Assembly (NCBI GenBank): GCA_018434685.1 | Contig: JAHDOV010000003.1 | Coordinates: forward strand, 278,302-342,301 | Source: Deltaproteobacteria bacterium | GTDB taxonomy: Bacteria > Desulfobacterota > Desulfomonilia > UBA1062 | Direction: 5' to 3' | DNA length: 64,000 nt | Shown: positions 7,719 through 16,933 of the stretch, piece after piece | Layout of the letters: each line of letters starts with the position of its first letter | How positions within the stretch are numbered: the stretch's first letter is position 1 | The notes under the pieces: generated by a model | The model's input: only the letters and a program-made list of their open reading frames with translations | The model's database searches: none | What the model was told of the DNA's origin: nothing | Translations under genes and position numbers: made by a program

Positions 7719-10115
7719 ATGAAACAACTACGAACTACTGTTGTGATGATATTTTCTCTGTTCATGCTCGCTCCTGTTCCCTCGATGGCCGCATCGGTCC
7801 TGGTGAGCTGGAACGCAAATCTGGAGCCTGATCTTGCAGGGTATCGGGTATACTATGGTTTCCAGTCCGGGCAGTACGGGACACCAAGAGATGTGGGCAA
7901 CACCACCAGTTATCAGGGGAGCGTGCCTGATGACGGGACAACCTATTACATAGCCGTGACCGCTTACGATACCTCGGGTAACGAATCCGGTTTTTCCAAA
8001 GAGGTCAGCATATCTGTTCCGGCGCCGGACACCACGCCTCCTGCCGGCAGCATCGTCATCAGTCAGGGAAATGCGACCACCCCGACGAGGGTAGTGACCC
8101 TCACCCTGAACGCAACGGATGCCGCCGGGGCCGTGACCGGGATGAGGTTGAGCAACGATGGTCAGAATTTCTCCGACGAGGTGGCCTATACCGCATCGCA
8201 GCAGTGGGTGCTGACAGAGGGCGATGGACTCAAGCGTGTTTACGTGCTCTTCAAGGATGCCGCCGGGAACTGGATGAGCGCACCCGTGAGCGATTCCATT
8301 GAATTGCAACTGGATTCCGATGGTGACGGCCTGCCGGATTCCTGGGAAAGCTCGTTTGCCTTCGATTCCAGCAACCCCGATGATGCAGGTGGGGATTCCG
8401 ACAACGACGGGATCTCAAACCTCGAAGAATACTATAACGATACTGATCCTAGAGATGCCTCGGACAACCTCCCGGTTGCCTCGGCCGGACCCGATCAGAG
8501 CCTCGCCCCCACGAGGGTATATCTCGAGGGATCGGCATCTTTCGATCCCAACGGAGATCCCCTTGAATATGCCTGGTCGAGCGTGACGGCCCCTGCTGCT
8601 ATCACCCTGGAGAATCGAACGGCTGTACGGGCAAGTTTCGTGGGTGTAAAGGCAGGACTGTACCGGTTCATGCTGAGCTGCTTTGACGGAAAGGCCTCAG
8701 CCACCGACACGGTGGACATCACTATCCTGAACGCCCCACCCAGCGTGGAAGCCGGCAGCGACATGACCGTCGATGCAGGGGAGACCATTGCGCTCCACGC
8801 GAGCGGTTCGGACCCCAATGGCGATACCCTGGGCTATGCGTGGTCACTCCTGGAAGGCCCTGAGGCGCAGCTCCCGGATCTGACCGATCAGGACATCAGT
8901 CTCACACTCATGAATCCGGGAATCTACCGCTTCTCGGTGGTGTGCTCGGACGGTGTCAATTCGAGCCCTGCAGACGAGATGCTCGTTACGGTCAATGACG
9001 ACAACCATGCACCCACGGCCATAGCAGGCACTGATGCAGACGTGCAGCTCGGGGCGAGGGTAACGCTCGACGGCAGCAGATCCTCGGATCCTGATGGCGA
9101 TGAGCTGGAATTCGCCTGGATCCAGGTCCTGGGACCTGCCGTGGCCATGCAGGATGCCACCACGTCAAACCCCTGGTTCGATGCTGACGCCGAAGGGACC
9201 TTCGAGTTCGAGCTCGTTGTCACAGACGGGTTCGTTTCCTCAGTTGCAGACAGGGTGATCGTGAGGGTCCTGCAGCTCAACAATGCCCCGGTTGCCGCTG
9301 CCGGTGACGATCAGCACGTATACGTGGGGGACCTGGTGACCTTCGATGCTGCAGGGTCGTTCGACCCGGACAATGATACGCTCTCGTTCTCCTGGAGCCA
9401 GACCTCAGGTGCGAGCGTGGAGCTCGCCGGCGCCGATTCCGACCGGCCGTCCTTTACCCCGACGACATCCGGCGTGCTGGAGTTCACCCTGGAGGTGTCC
9501 GACGGACAGGCATCGTCGCAGGACAGCATCTCGGTCACCGTCGATGATATCAACCAGGTTCCTGTGGCAGATGCCGGAGACGACTGTGTGGTCAATACCG
9601 GAGAAACGCTTACCCTTGACGGAAGCCGCAGCTCAGACCCCGATGGTGATGCCGTATCATTCATATGGTCGCAGCTCCAGGGACCCAGGGTGTCATTGAG
9701 TTCTTCCAACAGCGCTGCGCCATCGTTCGTCCCGGCAGAAGCAGGGGTGTATGTATTCGAACTGAAGGTCTACGATGGAACCGACACGAGCAGTCCGGAT
9801 ACGGTCACGGTTACCGTCCAGGCAGACGAGGCAGGCATCACGCCCCTTTCCCCGGAGATGGGTGCGGTGGTCAGCGAAAACCCCACGTTCTCGTGGGCAG
9901 GCAATGACTCGATAACCAAGTACAAGCTCTATGTCTCGCTGAAGAACAACAGGTACTACAACGTCTATACCGGGAGCAATACCACCTACACGATGCACCC
10001 GGTGCTGTGGTACTGGTTCATCCCATCGGGGACCTCGGTGACCTGGTATGCCGATGGGTACACCTCGGATGGGCAGGTGATCAAGAGCGAGGTGTTCGTT
10101 ATCAGAAAGCAGTGA
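7719..10115 (+). CDS. Secreted multidomain protein: Fn3, calcium-binding spacer and five PKD-like repeats
   Basis: 798 residues. A signal peptide (1-24, ending SMAA) is followed by an Fn3-like domain (about 25-108), an Ig-like domain (110-198), and an Asp-rich thrombospondin type 3-like segment (197-250, DSDGDGLPDSWE and DSDNDGISNLEEY). Five tandem PKD/REJ-like repeats of about 90 residues follow (252-705), each with a SxDPxGD loop and a W at the end of the next strand, then a C-terminal beta-sandwich ending in IRKQ. No sortase, S-layer or autotransporter tail is visible. The modules suggest an extracellular or surface adhesion or polymer-binding protein; no enzyme domain is present. It has its own sigma-54-type promoter and terminator. 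The architecture is clear, the function unknown. Confidence 0.85.
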   Translation: MKQLRTTVVMIFSLFMLAPVPSMAASVLVSWNANLEPDLAGYRVYYGFQSGQYGTPRDVGNTTSYQGSVPDDGTTYYIAVTAYDTSGNESGFSKEVSISVPAPDTTPPAGSIVISQGNATTPTRVVTLTLNATDAAGAVTGMRLSNDGQNFSDEVAYTASQQWVLTEGDGLKRVYVLFKDAAGNWMSAPVSDSIELQLDSDGDGLPDSWESSFAFDSSNPDDAGGDSDNDGISNLEEYYNDTDPRDASDNLPVASAGPDQSLAPTRVYLEGSASFDPNGDPLEYAWSSVTAPAAITLENRTAVRASFVGVKAGLYRFMLSCFDGKASATDTVDITILNAPPSVEAGSDMTVDAGETIALHASGSDPNGDTLGYAWSLLEGPEAQLPDLTDQDISLTLMNPGIYRFSVVCSDGVNSSPADEMLVTVNDDNHAPTAIAGTDADVQLGARVTLDGSRSSDPDGDELEFAWIQVLGPAVAMQDATTSNPWFDADAEGTFEFELVVTDGFVSSVADRVIVRVLQLNNAPVAAAGDDQHVYVGDLVTFDAAGSFDPDNDTLSFSWSQTSGASVELAGADSDRPSFTPTTSGVLEFTLEVSDGQASSQDSISVTVDDINQVPVADAGDDCVVNTGETLTLDGSRSSDPDGDAVSFIWSQLQGPRVSLSSSNSAAPSFVPAEAGVYVFELKVYDGTDTSSPDTVTVTVQADEAGITPLSPEMGAVVSENPTFSWAGNDSITKYKLYVSLKNNRYYNVYTGSNTTYTMHPVLWYWFIPSGTSVTWYADGYTSDGQVIKSEVFVIRKQ

Positions 10116-10140
10116 TCCGTGAGGGCATGTGAGTAAGAAA

Positions 10141-10173
10141 AGCGGGGTGGGCGTACGCTCACCCCGCTTTTTT
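10141..10173. terminator. Bidirectional rho-independent terminator
   Basis: AGCGGGGTG (10141-10149) pairs with CACCCCGCT (10160-10168), with inner GCG/CGC pairs, and a T6 run ends at 10173. An A-rich left flank gives a T-run on the other strand, so it can serve both the PKD protein gene and the convergent antiporter gene. Confidence 0.9.
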
Positions 10174-10179
10174 CATGGC

Positions 10180-11487
10180 TCAGACCTTTTTGGGAGGCCT
10201 ATTGATGAGCGTTATGACCGCACCGATGAGACAGCCGATGGCAGCGATCATGAACGGCTTTATCCAGGCATCTACGCCGGCACCCGAAGAGATGGCTGCA
10301 TCCTTGAAAAATCCCCCTATCTGAGGTCCGGCAATGCCGGCGAGGCCATAGGACAGGAAGATCCAACCATAGTTCTTCCCGACGGTCGTATTGCCGAAGT
10401 AATCGGCGGTGATGGCGGCAAACAGGGCAAAGTTGCCGCCAAAGTTGAACCCGATGATACAGGCTCCGGCGATGAGGCCGGCCGAGGTGCCGCCCAGTTT
10501 GTAGAACAGGAACATGATGACGGCCTGGAAGAGGCACATGAGGAAGATGGAAAGACGCCTTCCGATGCTGTCCGAGACTGTTCCCCAGATGATTCTGCCG
10601 AGGCCGTTGAAGATGGCATACCACCCCATGGCGGTCCCTGCGATGGCCGAGGCAATCGCGCCGTCAATCCCGGCGGACGAGAGGGCATCGATTCCGAAGA
10701 GCTTGATGCAGCCGATGACCATGAGCCCTGCCATGGCGCTCAGGAAGAAGGTGAGGAACGTCAGGTAGAACTGGGGCGTCTTGAGCATCTCGCCGGTTTC
10801 AAAGGCCACGGCCCCGTTCTGGGAGGCTGCCGCACCCGAGGTGTCCGGAGGGGTATATCCTTCCGGAAGCCATCCCTCCGGAGGATTGATCATGACGGTG
10901 CTGCCCAGGAGAACGATAACGAGGAAGATGGCCCCATAGAGCATGAACACGCTCTGTACGCCGCCGAGGCCGAAGAAGTCGAGCCGGCCCAGGAGATCGA
11001 ACCATGCACCCGCTGATTTCACCCATATGAGGGCGCCGAAGCCGAAGCCTGCGACTGCAAGTCCGGTAATGAGGCCCTTCTTGTCAGGGAACCACTTGAC
11101 CCCGACCGCAATGGGCACGACATAGGCAAGACCGATTCCGGCTCCGCCGAGAAGCCCGATGCAGACCATCTGTGCGGCAAAGGTATTTCCGAAGAAACCG
11201 CCGAGGATGTACCCGAGGCCGAGGACGACACCGCCCAGTGAGGCGAGAGCCCGGGGCGTAATCTTCCCCTGGAGACGACCGGCAATGATCATGACGCTCG
11301 CAAAGGTGAGAAGACCAAGGGAGAACACCCACTGGGTCTGTTTGACGGTGAAGGCATAGATACCGGTGGGATCGGCAAGTTTCGGCGTGAAGACCGACCA
11401 TGCATAGATTGCACCCAGACACAACTGGATCGCGATTGCTCCGATGACAACTATCCACCTGTTCATTACCCGATCGTTATTTCCCAC
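10180..11487 (-). CDS. MFS transporter of the oxalate/formate antiporter (OFA) family
   Basis: A 435-residue membrane protein with about 12 hydrophobic segments. The start region AIQLCLGAIYAWSVF and the segment FSLGLLTFASVMIIAGR are typical of OFA-family antiporters, which exchange small carboxylates such as oxalate and formate across the inner membrane. The start is GTG at 11487 with AAGGAGGG five bases upstream; the ATG eight codons later has no such site. The gene is monocistronic, with a strong promoter upstream and a shared terminator downstream. No oxalate-degradation genes are nearby, so the substrate is open (formate, oxalate, lactate or another monocarboxylate). Confidence 0.88.
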   Translation of the reverse strand: MGNNDRVMNRWIVVIGAIAIQLCLGAIYAWSVFTPKLADPTGIYAFTVKQTQWVFSLGLLTFASVMIIAGRLQGKITPRALASLGGVVLGLGYILGGFFGNTFAAQMVCIGLLGGAGIGLAYVVPIAVGVKWFPDKKGLITGLAVAGFGFGALIWVKSAGAWFDLLGRLDFFGLGGVQSVFMLYGAIFLVIVLLGSTVMINPPEGWLPEGYTPPDTSGAAASQNGAVAFETGEMLKTPQFYLTFLTFFLSAMAGLMVIGCIKLFGIDALSSAGIDGAIASAIAGTAMGWYAIFNGLGRIIWGTVSDSIGRRLSIFLMCLFQAVIMFLFYKLGGTSAGLIAGACIIGFNFGGNFALFAAITADYFGNTTVGKNYGWIFLSYGLAGIAGPQIGGFFKDAAISSGAGVDAWIKPFMIAAIGCLIGAVITLINRPPKKV

Positions 11488-11527
11488 GAAACCCTCCTTG
11501 AAATATCATTAAAAAATTAAAGATGAA

Positions 11528-11556
11528 TGTATACTTATCCCGCGTTGGGCTGTCAA
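11528..11556 (-). promoter_or_regulatory. Strong sigma-70 promoter of the antiporter gene
   Basis: On the minus strand a consensus TTGACA (11556-11551) and TATACA (11533-11528) are separated by 17 bp; the predicted start is near 11521, giving a leader of about 34 nt. A short palindrome TGAATT-AC-AATTCA lies just upstream at 11565-11578 and could be a regulator site. Confidence 0.7.
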
Positions 11557-11578
11557 CCAGGAAATGAATTACAATTCA

Positions 11579-11806
11579 ATTGCGGCGCGATAAAGTCTTT
11601 ATATCAATAGGTTGCGGTAATCGATAGTGAGGCTGACTGCCCGCGTGGAGTGAATGATATCGCCGGGCATGCGGGGCCGGATGTCCGGTATCCTTCGGCA
11701 TGACTGGGGGCAGGCCATGGGTCATGCCAGTCCCCGGTGTTCACCGGCCAGCCTCCGGGGACGGTAAAGGCGGTGCGGCCGTTGGTCCCCCGGCATGCAG
11801 CCGCTA
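11579..11806. other. Intergenic region between alr and the antiporter gene
   Basis: The 319-bp gap 11488-11806 holds the antiporter promoter in its left part. The rest is GC-rich with short dyads such as CCGGTG-TT-CACCGG near 11733-11746. I see no convincing terminator with a T-run for the long dcw operon, and no gene or RNA. Confidence 0.5.
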
Positions 11807-12907
11807 TCAGAAATAGGTGCGCGGGACTCTGCGGCTCATGTTGCAGGTTATCTCGTAGGGGATGGTATCGCACCAGGAAGCCACGGTCTCTGCGGTGATC
11901 ACATCCCTGCCGAACAGGATCACCTCCTCGCCAATGGGGTAGAGGTCGTCACCCAGGTCGATGAGGGTCTGGTCCATGCAGATCCTTCCTGCAACCGGAT
12001 AGGTTCTGCCGTTGATGAGGACCTGTGCCTTGTTCGACAGGCCCCTGAGGTACCCGTCGGCATAACCGACGGGTATGGTTGCGATATAGCTGTCTTTCTC
12101 AGCCCGGTAGGTGAGTCCATAGGACAGGCCGGTTCCCTTTTTCACCCGTTTGGTGAACATGATCGCGGTCTTCAGCGTCATGGCGGGCACAACCGCGACC
12201 GGGCTCTTCGGGTGGTCCCCCGGGTAGAGCCCGTAACACAGGATTCCTGGCCGAACCATGTCCATATAGGAGTCCGGGTAGTTCATGACAGCGCCGGAAT
12301 TGGCACAGTGGCACAGTCCCGAGGGAATCCCCTGGGATCTGAGGCGGTTCGTAAAGGCGATAAAGGTCTGCAGCTGTTCGTACGTGAAGGCATCATCACG
12401 GACGTCCGAGAGCGGGAAGTGCGTGTAGGTCCCGGAAATGATCAGTTCCCTGATCGCGGTGACGGTCTCCATGATCTCTTTTGTCTTTTCAGGGACGAGG
12501 CCGAGTCTGCCCATGCCGGTATCGGTCTTTACATGAACCTCTGCCGGCCGGTTCCACTTCCGTGCACCCGAGACGAGTTCGTCGATGCCCCTGCGATCAA
12601 CGAGGGTAGGCATGAGCCGGTGAGAGAAAATGGCATCGATTTCTTCCTTTGAATAATTGATAAGGCCGAAAATAAGGATAGGGAGTGATACGCCGGCATC
12701 CCGTAAATGGACGCCTTCTTCAATACTGCTGACCCCGAGCATGTCCACGAGGTTCCGGTCCTGGACGAACCTTCCCACCACCTGTGACCCGTGGCCGTAG
12801 GCATCAGCCTTTATGGCCATCATGATTCTCCCCTGGGTCACAGCCCGGATCGCTTCGATGTTGTTCCTGATTGCACAGAGATCTATCTCAACCCTCGTGG
12901 GCCGCAT
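11807..12907 (-). CDS. alr: Alanine racemase
   Basis: A 366-residue PLP enzyme that interconverts L- and D-alanine for peptidoglycan. The PLP lysine is Lys33 in AIKADAYGHG, the second catalytic base is Tyr263 in LSYGLTYR, and the C-terminal domain has GYADGY and GRICMDQ. Length and both catalytic residues are normal. The start ATG follows AGGAGAAGG and lies 8 bp after the ftsZ stop, so it is the last gene of the dcw transcript. No D-Ala-D-Ala ligase gene is present in the cluster. The placement of alr directly after ftsZ is unusual among the dcw clusters I know. Confidence 0.97.
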   Translation of the reverse strand: MRPTRVEIDLCAIRNNIEAIRAVTQGRIMMAIKADAYGHGSQVVGRFVQDRNLVDMLGVSSIEEGVHLRDAGVSLPILIFGLINYSKEEIDAIFSHRLMPTLVDRRGIDELVSGARKWNRPAEVHVKTDTGMGRLGLVPEKTKEIMETVTAIRELIISGTYTHFPLSDVRDDAFTYEQLQTFIAFTNRLRSQGIPSGLCHCANSGAVMNYPDSYMDMVRPGILCYGLYPGDHPKSPVAVVPAMTLKTAIMFTKRVKKGTGLSYGLTYRAEKDSYIATIPVGYADGYLRGLSNKAQVLINGRTYPVAGRICMDQTLIDLGDDLYPIGEEVILFGRDVITAETVASWCDTIPYEITCNMSRRVPRTYF

Positions 12908-12915
12908 ACCTTCTC

Positions 12916-14085
12916 CTAGTCAGCCTTCTTGCGCAGAAATGTCGGAACGTGGTACGACTCTTCGTCGAGTACGCTTTCGTCGACAACCATTCCCAGCTTC
13001 ACGACCTCTTTGTCAACCTTCTGTTCCTTTTTTCTCATGAACGCGGGTCTGTTATAGTCGATAACCGTGGCATTATGGAGATCCCTTACCGGAGCCCGCT
13101 CTTCTTCAACGCTGGAAAGCACAATGGGTTTGCTCGAGAAACCCGTCGCAACCACGGTAATGGCCATCTCCTCGTGCATGGCCTCGTCGATCACGACACC
13201 CCAGATGATGTTTGCATCGTCATGGGCGGCAGACTGGATCAGGGTGGAGGCTTCGTGGATTTCATCCATGGTGATGTTCGGACCGGAGGTGATGTTAATC
13301 AGGAGCCCCTTTGCCCCGTGGATATCCATATCCTCGAGCAGCGGAGAGGAGATGGCGGCCTGTGCAGCCTCCTGTGCCCTGTTCTCGCCTGTTCCCGAAC
13401 CGATACCCATGAGGGCCTTTCCCTTTTCTACCATGACCGCCCGCACGTCGTTGAAGTCCACGTTGACAAGCCCGGTGTTGTTGATGAGATCGGAAATCCC
13501 CTTGACGGCATTGATGAGGATATCGTCGGCCATCTTGAAGGCCTCGAGCATGGGCACATTCTTCCCGGCCATGCTCAGGAGCCGGTTGTTCGGGATGACG
13601 ATTAAGGCGTCCACATGTTCGGACAGCGCCTTTTCACCGCTCTCGGCCTGGGTCATCTTGCGTTTTCCCTCAAAGGGGAACGGCTTGGTCACCACACCCA
13701 CGGCGAGTGCCCCCATTTCACGGGCTATGCGGGCTACGATGGGAGATGCCCCGGTCCCGGTACCGCCGCCCATCCCTGCGGTGATGAACACCATGTCGGC
13801 TCCCTCGAGGGCAGACCTGATTTCCTGTTCGCTTTCAGTGGCAGCGTTCTTGCCTGCCTCGGGGTCTCCACCTGCACCGAGCCCGCGGGTGAGCTTGGTC
13901 CCGATCTGCACCCGTATCGAAGACAGCGAAGACTTGAGTGTCTGGATATCCGTGTTGCACGAAAGGAAATCCACGCCCTTGATGGTCGCCTTGATCATGT
14001 TGTTCACGGCATTGCAGCCGCAGCCTCCCACCCCGACGACCTTTATCTTTGCCCCTGTATTCTCCGTCTTTTCCAGTTCAAACAT
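12916..14085 (-). CDS. ftsZ: Cell division protein FtsZ
   Basis: 389 residues, the tubulin-like GTPase that forms the Z-ring. The N-terminal GVGGCGCNAVNNM and the tubulin signature GMGGGTGTGASP are intact, as is the T7-loop region NVDFNDVRAVM. The variable linker ends in a short C-terminal peptide VPTFLRKKAD, which fits the conserved tail that binds FtsA. Two ATG codons lie in tandem (14088 and 14085); AAGGAGG is five bases before the second, which I chose. It is 17 bp after ftsA in the same operon. Confidence 0.98.
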   Translation of the reverse strand: MFELEKTENTGAKIKVVGVGGCGCNAVNNMIKATIKGVDFLSCNTDIQTLKSSLSSIRVQIGTKLTRGLGAGGDPEAGKNAATESEQEIRSALEGADMVFITAGMGGGTGTGASPIVARIAREMGALAVGVVTKPFPFEGKRKMTQAESGEKALSEHVDALIVIPNNRLLSMAGKNVPMLEAFKMADDILINAVKGISDLINNTGLVNVDFNDVRAVMVEKGKALMGIGSGTGENRAQEAAQAAISSPLLEDMDIHGAKGLLINITSGPNITMDEIHEASTLIQSAAHDDANIIWGVVIDEAMHEEMAITVVATGFSSKPIVLSSVEEERAPVRDLHNATVIDYNRPAFMRKKEQKVDKEVVKLGMVVDESVLDEESYHVPTFLRKKAD

Positions 14086-14102
14086 CATTGCCTCCTTATC
14101 GC

Positions 14103-15332
14103 TTAAAAGACCTCTTTGAACCACCGTATCATTCTGTCCAATACCCTTTCAAACATTGAACCGCCCTTTTTGGGTTTGAAGCTGTGTGTTGGTCTTCCCG
14201 CTTCATAAATGCACAGCCCGACTGCCGTTGCATAGGCCGGGCTGTTCACGAGTTCCACCAGTCCCTTGACCCCCCGGGGATAGCCCACCCGAACGGGCAT
14301 GTGCATGATGCCCTCGGCCAGGTCCGCAACTCCCTCCAGCGCACTGGAGCCCCCGGTGAGGACGAGGCCGGCGGACATCTTCTCGGTGAGGCCGGTGTTG
14401 CGGATCTCGGTAAAGGCGAGCTTGAAGAGTTCCTCCACCCGCGACTCGATGATCTCGGCGAGGATTCTTCTGGGGACGGTGTTGACCGTATCCCCCCCGA
14501 TGGAGGGCACCTCGATCTGCTCGTCGGAAGAGACACGAGACGCGATAGCATGGCCGTACCTGATCTTCAGCCGTTCCGCCTCTGCAATGGGGGTCCTCAG
14601 GCCGACGGCGATGTCATTGGTCACATAATCGCCACCGAGGGCCAGCACGGCGGTGTGGCGGATGGATCCCTCGTTGAACACGGCTATGTCCGTGGTGCCG
14701 CCTCCGATATCCATGAGGATCACCCCGAGCTGCCGCTCGTCCGGGGTGAGGATGGCTGCTGCAGAGGCGATCTGCTGGAGCACGATGTCCTGGAGTCCGA
14801 GGCCTGCCTTCTGTGCGCATTTCGTGATATTGCTCACCGCCGAGATCGAGCCGGTGACGATGTGTACCCGCGCCTCGAGTTTCGAGCCGGCCATGCCCAC
14901 CGGATTAGCTATGCCGTTGATGTCGTCGACACAGAATTCCTGGGGGAGCACATGGATGGTCTCGACGCCTACGGGTTTGGCAAAGTCCTTGGCCTGGTCG
15001 ACAACGCGTTTCTTGTCGGACTCCGTGATCTCGTCCCCCTTGATCGAAATGACCCCGGATGTGCTGATGCCCTGGATGTGGCCCCCTGCAATGCCCGTGA
15101 AGACCTCGTCCACCCGGATGCCTGCCATGCGTTCGGCATCCTCGACGCAGCACCCGATCGCCTCCACCGTCTGTTCCATATTCACCACGAGTCCGCGCCG
15201 GAGCCCCTTGGATTCGGAGATACCGAATCCGATCACTTCCAGATCGTTGTTCTCTTTCAGTTCGGTGACGATGCAACAGATTTTGGTGGTCCCTATATCC
15301 AGACCGACGATGATTCTGTCTCTAGCTGCCAT
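14103..15332 (-). CDS. ftsA: Cell division protein FtsA
   Basis: A 409-residue actin-like ATPase that tethers FtsZ to the membrane. The phosphate-1 loop VGLDIGTTKICC is at the N-terminus, with the phosphate-2 region ILMDIGGGTTDIAVF and the adenosine motif LTGGSSALEG. The last residues (FERVLDRMIRWFKEVF) form an amphipathic helix, as in other FtsA membrane anchors. The ATG at 15332 has GAGG five bases upstream and overlaps the ftsQ end by 11 bp; an upstream in-frame codon at 15368 would extend into ftsQ. Confidence 0.97.
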   Translation of the reverse strand: MAARDRIIVGLDIGTTKICCIVTELKENNDLEVIGFGISESKGLRRGLVVNMEQTVEAIGCCVEDAERMAGIRVDEVFTGIAGGHIQGISTSGVISIKGDEITESDKKRVVDQAKDFAKPVGVETIHVLPQEFCVDDINGIANPVGMAGSKLEARVHIVTGSISAVSNITKCAQKAGLGLQDIVLQQIASAAAILTPDERQLGVILMDIGGGTTDIAVFNEGSIRHTAVLALGGDYVTNDIAVGLRTPIAEAERLKIRYGHAIASRVSSDEQIEVPSIGGDTVNTVPRRILAEIIESRVEELFKLAFTEIRNTGLTEKMSAGLVLTGGSSALEGVADLAEGIMHMPVRVGYPRGVKGLVELVNSPAYATAVGLCIYEAGRPTHSFKPKKGGSMFERVLDRMIRWFKEVF

Positions 15333-16104
15333 GATATCCTCGATTCCGTAAAACGATTTTGTCTTCACAGGTCAGATCCATGATCGTGCCGCACTCCGGC
15401 TTGATCTCCCGCAGGGTCTTCAGGGCCATCTCCACCTTGACCGGGGTCATCTCCCCGAGGATCACCAGGGTCACCCCCTTGTCCAGCCTGATATTCATCA
15501 TGCCCCCCGGTTCGATGATGAGATCCTTCACCTTCAACCCCTTGGCCTCGACAACGGTGACTGCATGGATCGCCTCCTTCAGGATGCCGTCGAGGTCGTC
15601 TCCGTTCTTCAGCGGCGCATAATCGGAAGCCTGGATCATGAGCCCGTAGTGATCCTCGGGGGCTGAGGCGAACACGAGCCCTTCTTCCGATATGAGGTAG
15701 GGCTTGTCCTTGAGCACCAGGGTTGCCGTTGGCTTGTGCTCCTGGATCCGTACGCTCACGGTTGCCGGGACAAAGTTTCTGGAAATGGCCACGTCCTTGA
15801 CCCAGGGGTGTTTCAGGAGCCGTTGCCGTGCGGCATCCATATCCCAGCCGAGGATGTTGTTCCCCTCTTCGATGTCGAGCAGGGTCAGCACCTCATTCTT
15901 TTCCACGTGGGCACCGCCCTTGACCTCGATGGAGCGCACCTGGAACAGTTGAGAGTTGGTAATGTAGGCGACGGCACACAGCAGTATCAACGAACCCGAG
16001 ACCCCCAGGCTCAGCCATATGGACGCACGCAGGGCAAGATTGATCTTCGAGATGGTCTTCTTCTTGGAGGCGGTCTTTTTTGTAGGTTTATAATCTCTAA
16101 CCAA
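15322..16104 (-). CDS. ftsQ: Cell division protein FtsQ (DivIB-type)
   Basis: A 260-residue bitopic inner-membrane protein. A basic, Lys-rich cytoplasmic tail (1-25) is followed by one membrane helix (about 28-50) and a POTRA domain (VRSIEVKGG... to about 125), then the FtsQ beta domain. It scaffolds the FtsQLB complex of the divisome. The start is TTG at 16104 after AGAGGAGGT, overlapping the murB end by 8 bp. Sequence conservation is low, as usual for FtsQ, but the position between murB and ftsA and the domain order make the call strong. Confidence 0.92.
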   Translation of the reverse strand: MVRDYKPTKKTASKKKTISKINLALRASIWLSLGVSGSLILLCAVAYITNSQLFQVRSIEVKGGAHVEKNEVLTLLDIEEGNNILGWDMDAARQRLLKHPWVKDVAISRNFVPATVSVRIQEHKPTATLVLKDKPYLISEEGLVFASAPEDHYGLMIQASDYAPLKNGDDLDGILKEAIHAVTVVEAKGLKVKDLIIEPGGMMNIRLDKGVTLVILGEMTPVKVEMALKTLREIKPECGTIMDLTCEDKIVLRNRGYHGS

Positions 16105-16933
16105 TTATCCGTACCTCCTCTACAAGTTCTATGCCGAATTTCTCCCGTACCCTCTGCTTGACCGTGTCGATGAGGACCTTGATGTCAGAGGTCGAGGCGT
16201 TTCCGTCATTGATAATGAAGTTCGCGTGGATGTCCGAGACCTTGGCACCCCCGATTGAAAACCCCTTCATGCCTGCCTGTTCGATGAGGAGCCCTGCGGC
16301 GGACCCGGCGGGATTCCTGAACACGGACCCGCAGCTGTAGCCCCGGGGCTGGGACCGTCTCTTCTCCAGGAAGGATGCTATGGTCTCCTGTATGCGATCC
16401 CTTGGTGCGCTGTTCAGGGCGAAACGTGCACCGAGGATGACACTCTGAGTGGGGATGCCCCCGTGGCGATACCCGTAGGGGATGGCCTCACGGGCGAGCG
16501 TGTGAATCCCTTCCCTGTCCATGACCTCCACGGATTCTACCGCATTCATGATCCCTGAGGTGGATGTTCCGGCATTCATCCACAGCGCGCCGCCGACCGT
16601 TCCCGGTATCCCGGCAATGAATTCGAGCCCGCTCAGGCCATTGTCCACGCAGCTGGACAGCAGCGCCCCGGTGGACAGGGCCGCTCCTGCAGCGAGGTGA
16701 TCGCCGGTTCGCTGTATCGTGTTGAATCCCCTGCCCAGGCGGATGACCGGCCTGGTGATCAGGGTGTCCTCGAAGATGAGATTGGAGCCGCCGCCGAGCA
16801 CGACGAAGTCTTCGAGCCGGCCGATCAGTTCGCGCAGCTGCTGGGGCGATTCGGGCTCAAAGAGCACGGCTATCTTTCCGCCACAGTGCATGGTGGTCAG
16901 ATCGGAGGCACATATCCTTGAAAACTGCCTCAT
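16097..16933 (-). CDS. murB: UDP-N-acetylenolpyruvoylglucosamine reductase MurB
   Basis: A 278-residue FAD-dependent reductase that completes UDP-MurNAc synthesis. The FAD-binding LGGGSNLIFED, the GIPGTVGGALWMNAG signature and the catalytic serine region YSCGSVFRNP are visible, with a C-terminal HANFIINDGNAS segment as in the shorter (type II) MurB. The ATG overlaps the murC stop by 4 bp (16930-16933). Confidence 0.97.
   Translation of the reverse strand: MRQFSRICASDLTTMHCGGKIAVLFEPESPQQLRELIGRLEDFVVLGGGSNLIFEDTLITRPVIRLGRGFNTIQRTGDHLAAGAALSTGALLSSCVDNGLSGLEFIAGIPGTVGGALWMNAGTSTSGIMNAVESVEVMDREGIHTLAREAIPYGYRHGGIPTQSVILGARFALNSAPRDRIQETIASFLEKRRSQPRGYSCGSVFRNPAGSAAGLLIEQAGMKGFSIGGAKVSDIHANFIINDGNASTSDIKVLIDTVKQRVREKFGIELVEEVRIIG

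Noticed and set aside
8460-9830. The five PKD repeats as a nucleotide tandem repeat
   Set aside because: The similarity is at the protein level only; the DNA copies have diverged, so it is a domain array rather than a DNA repeat.
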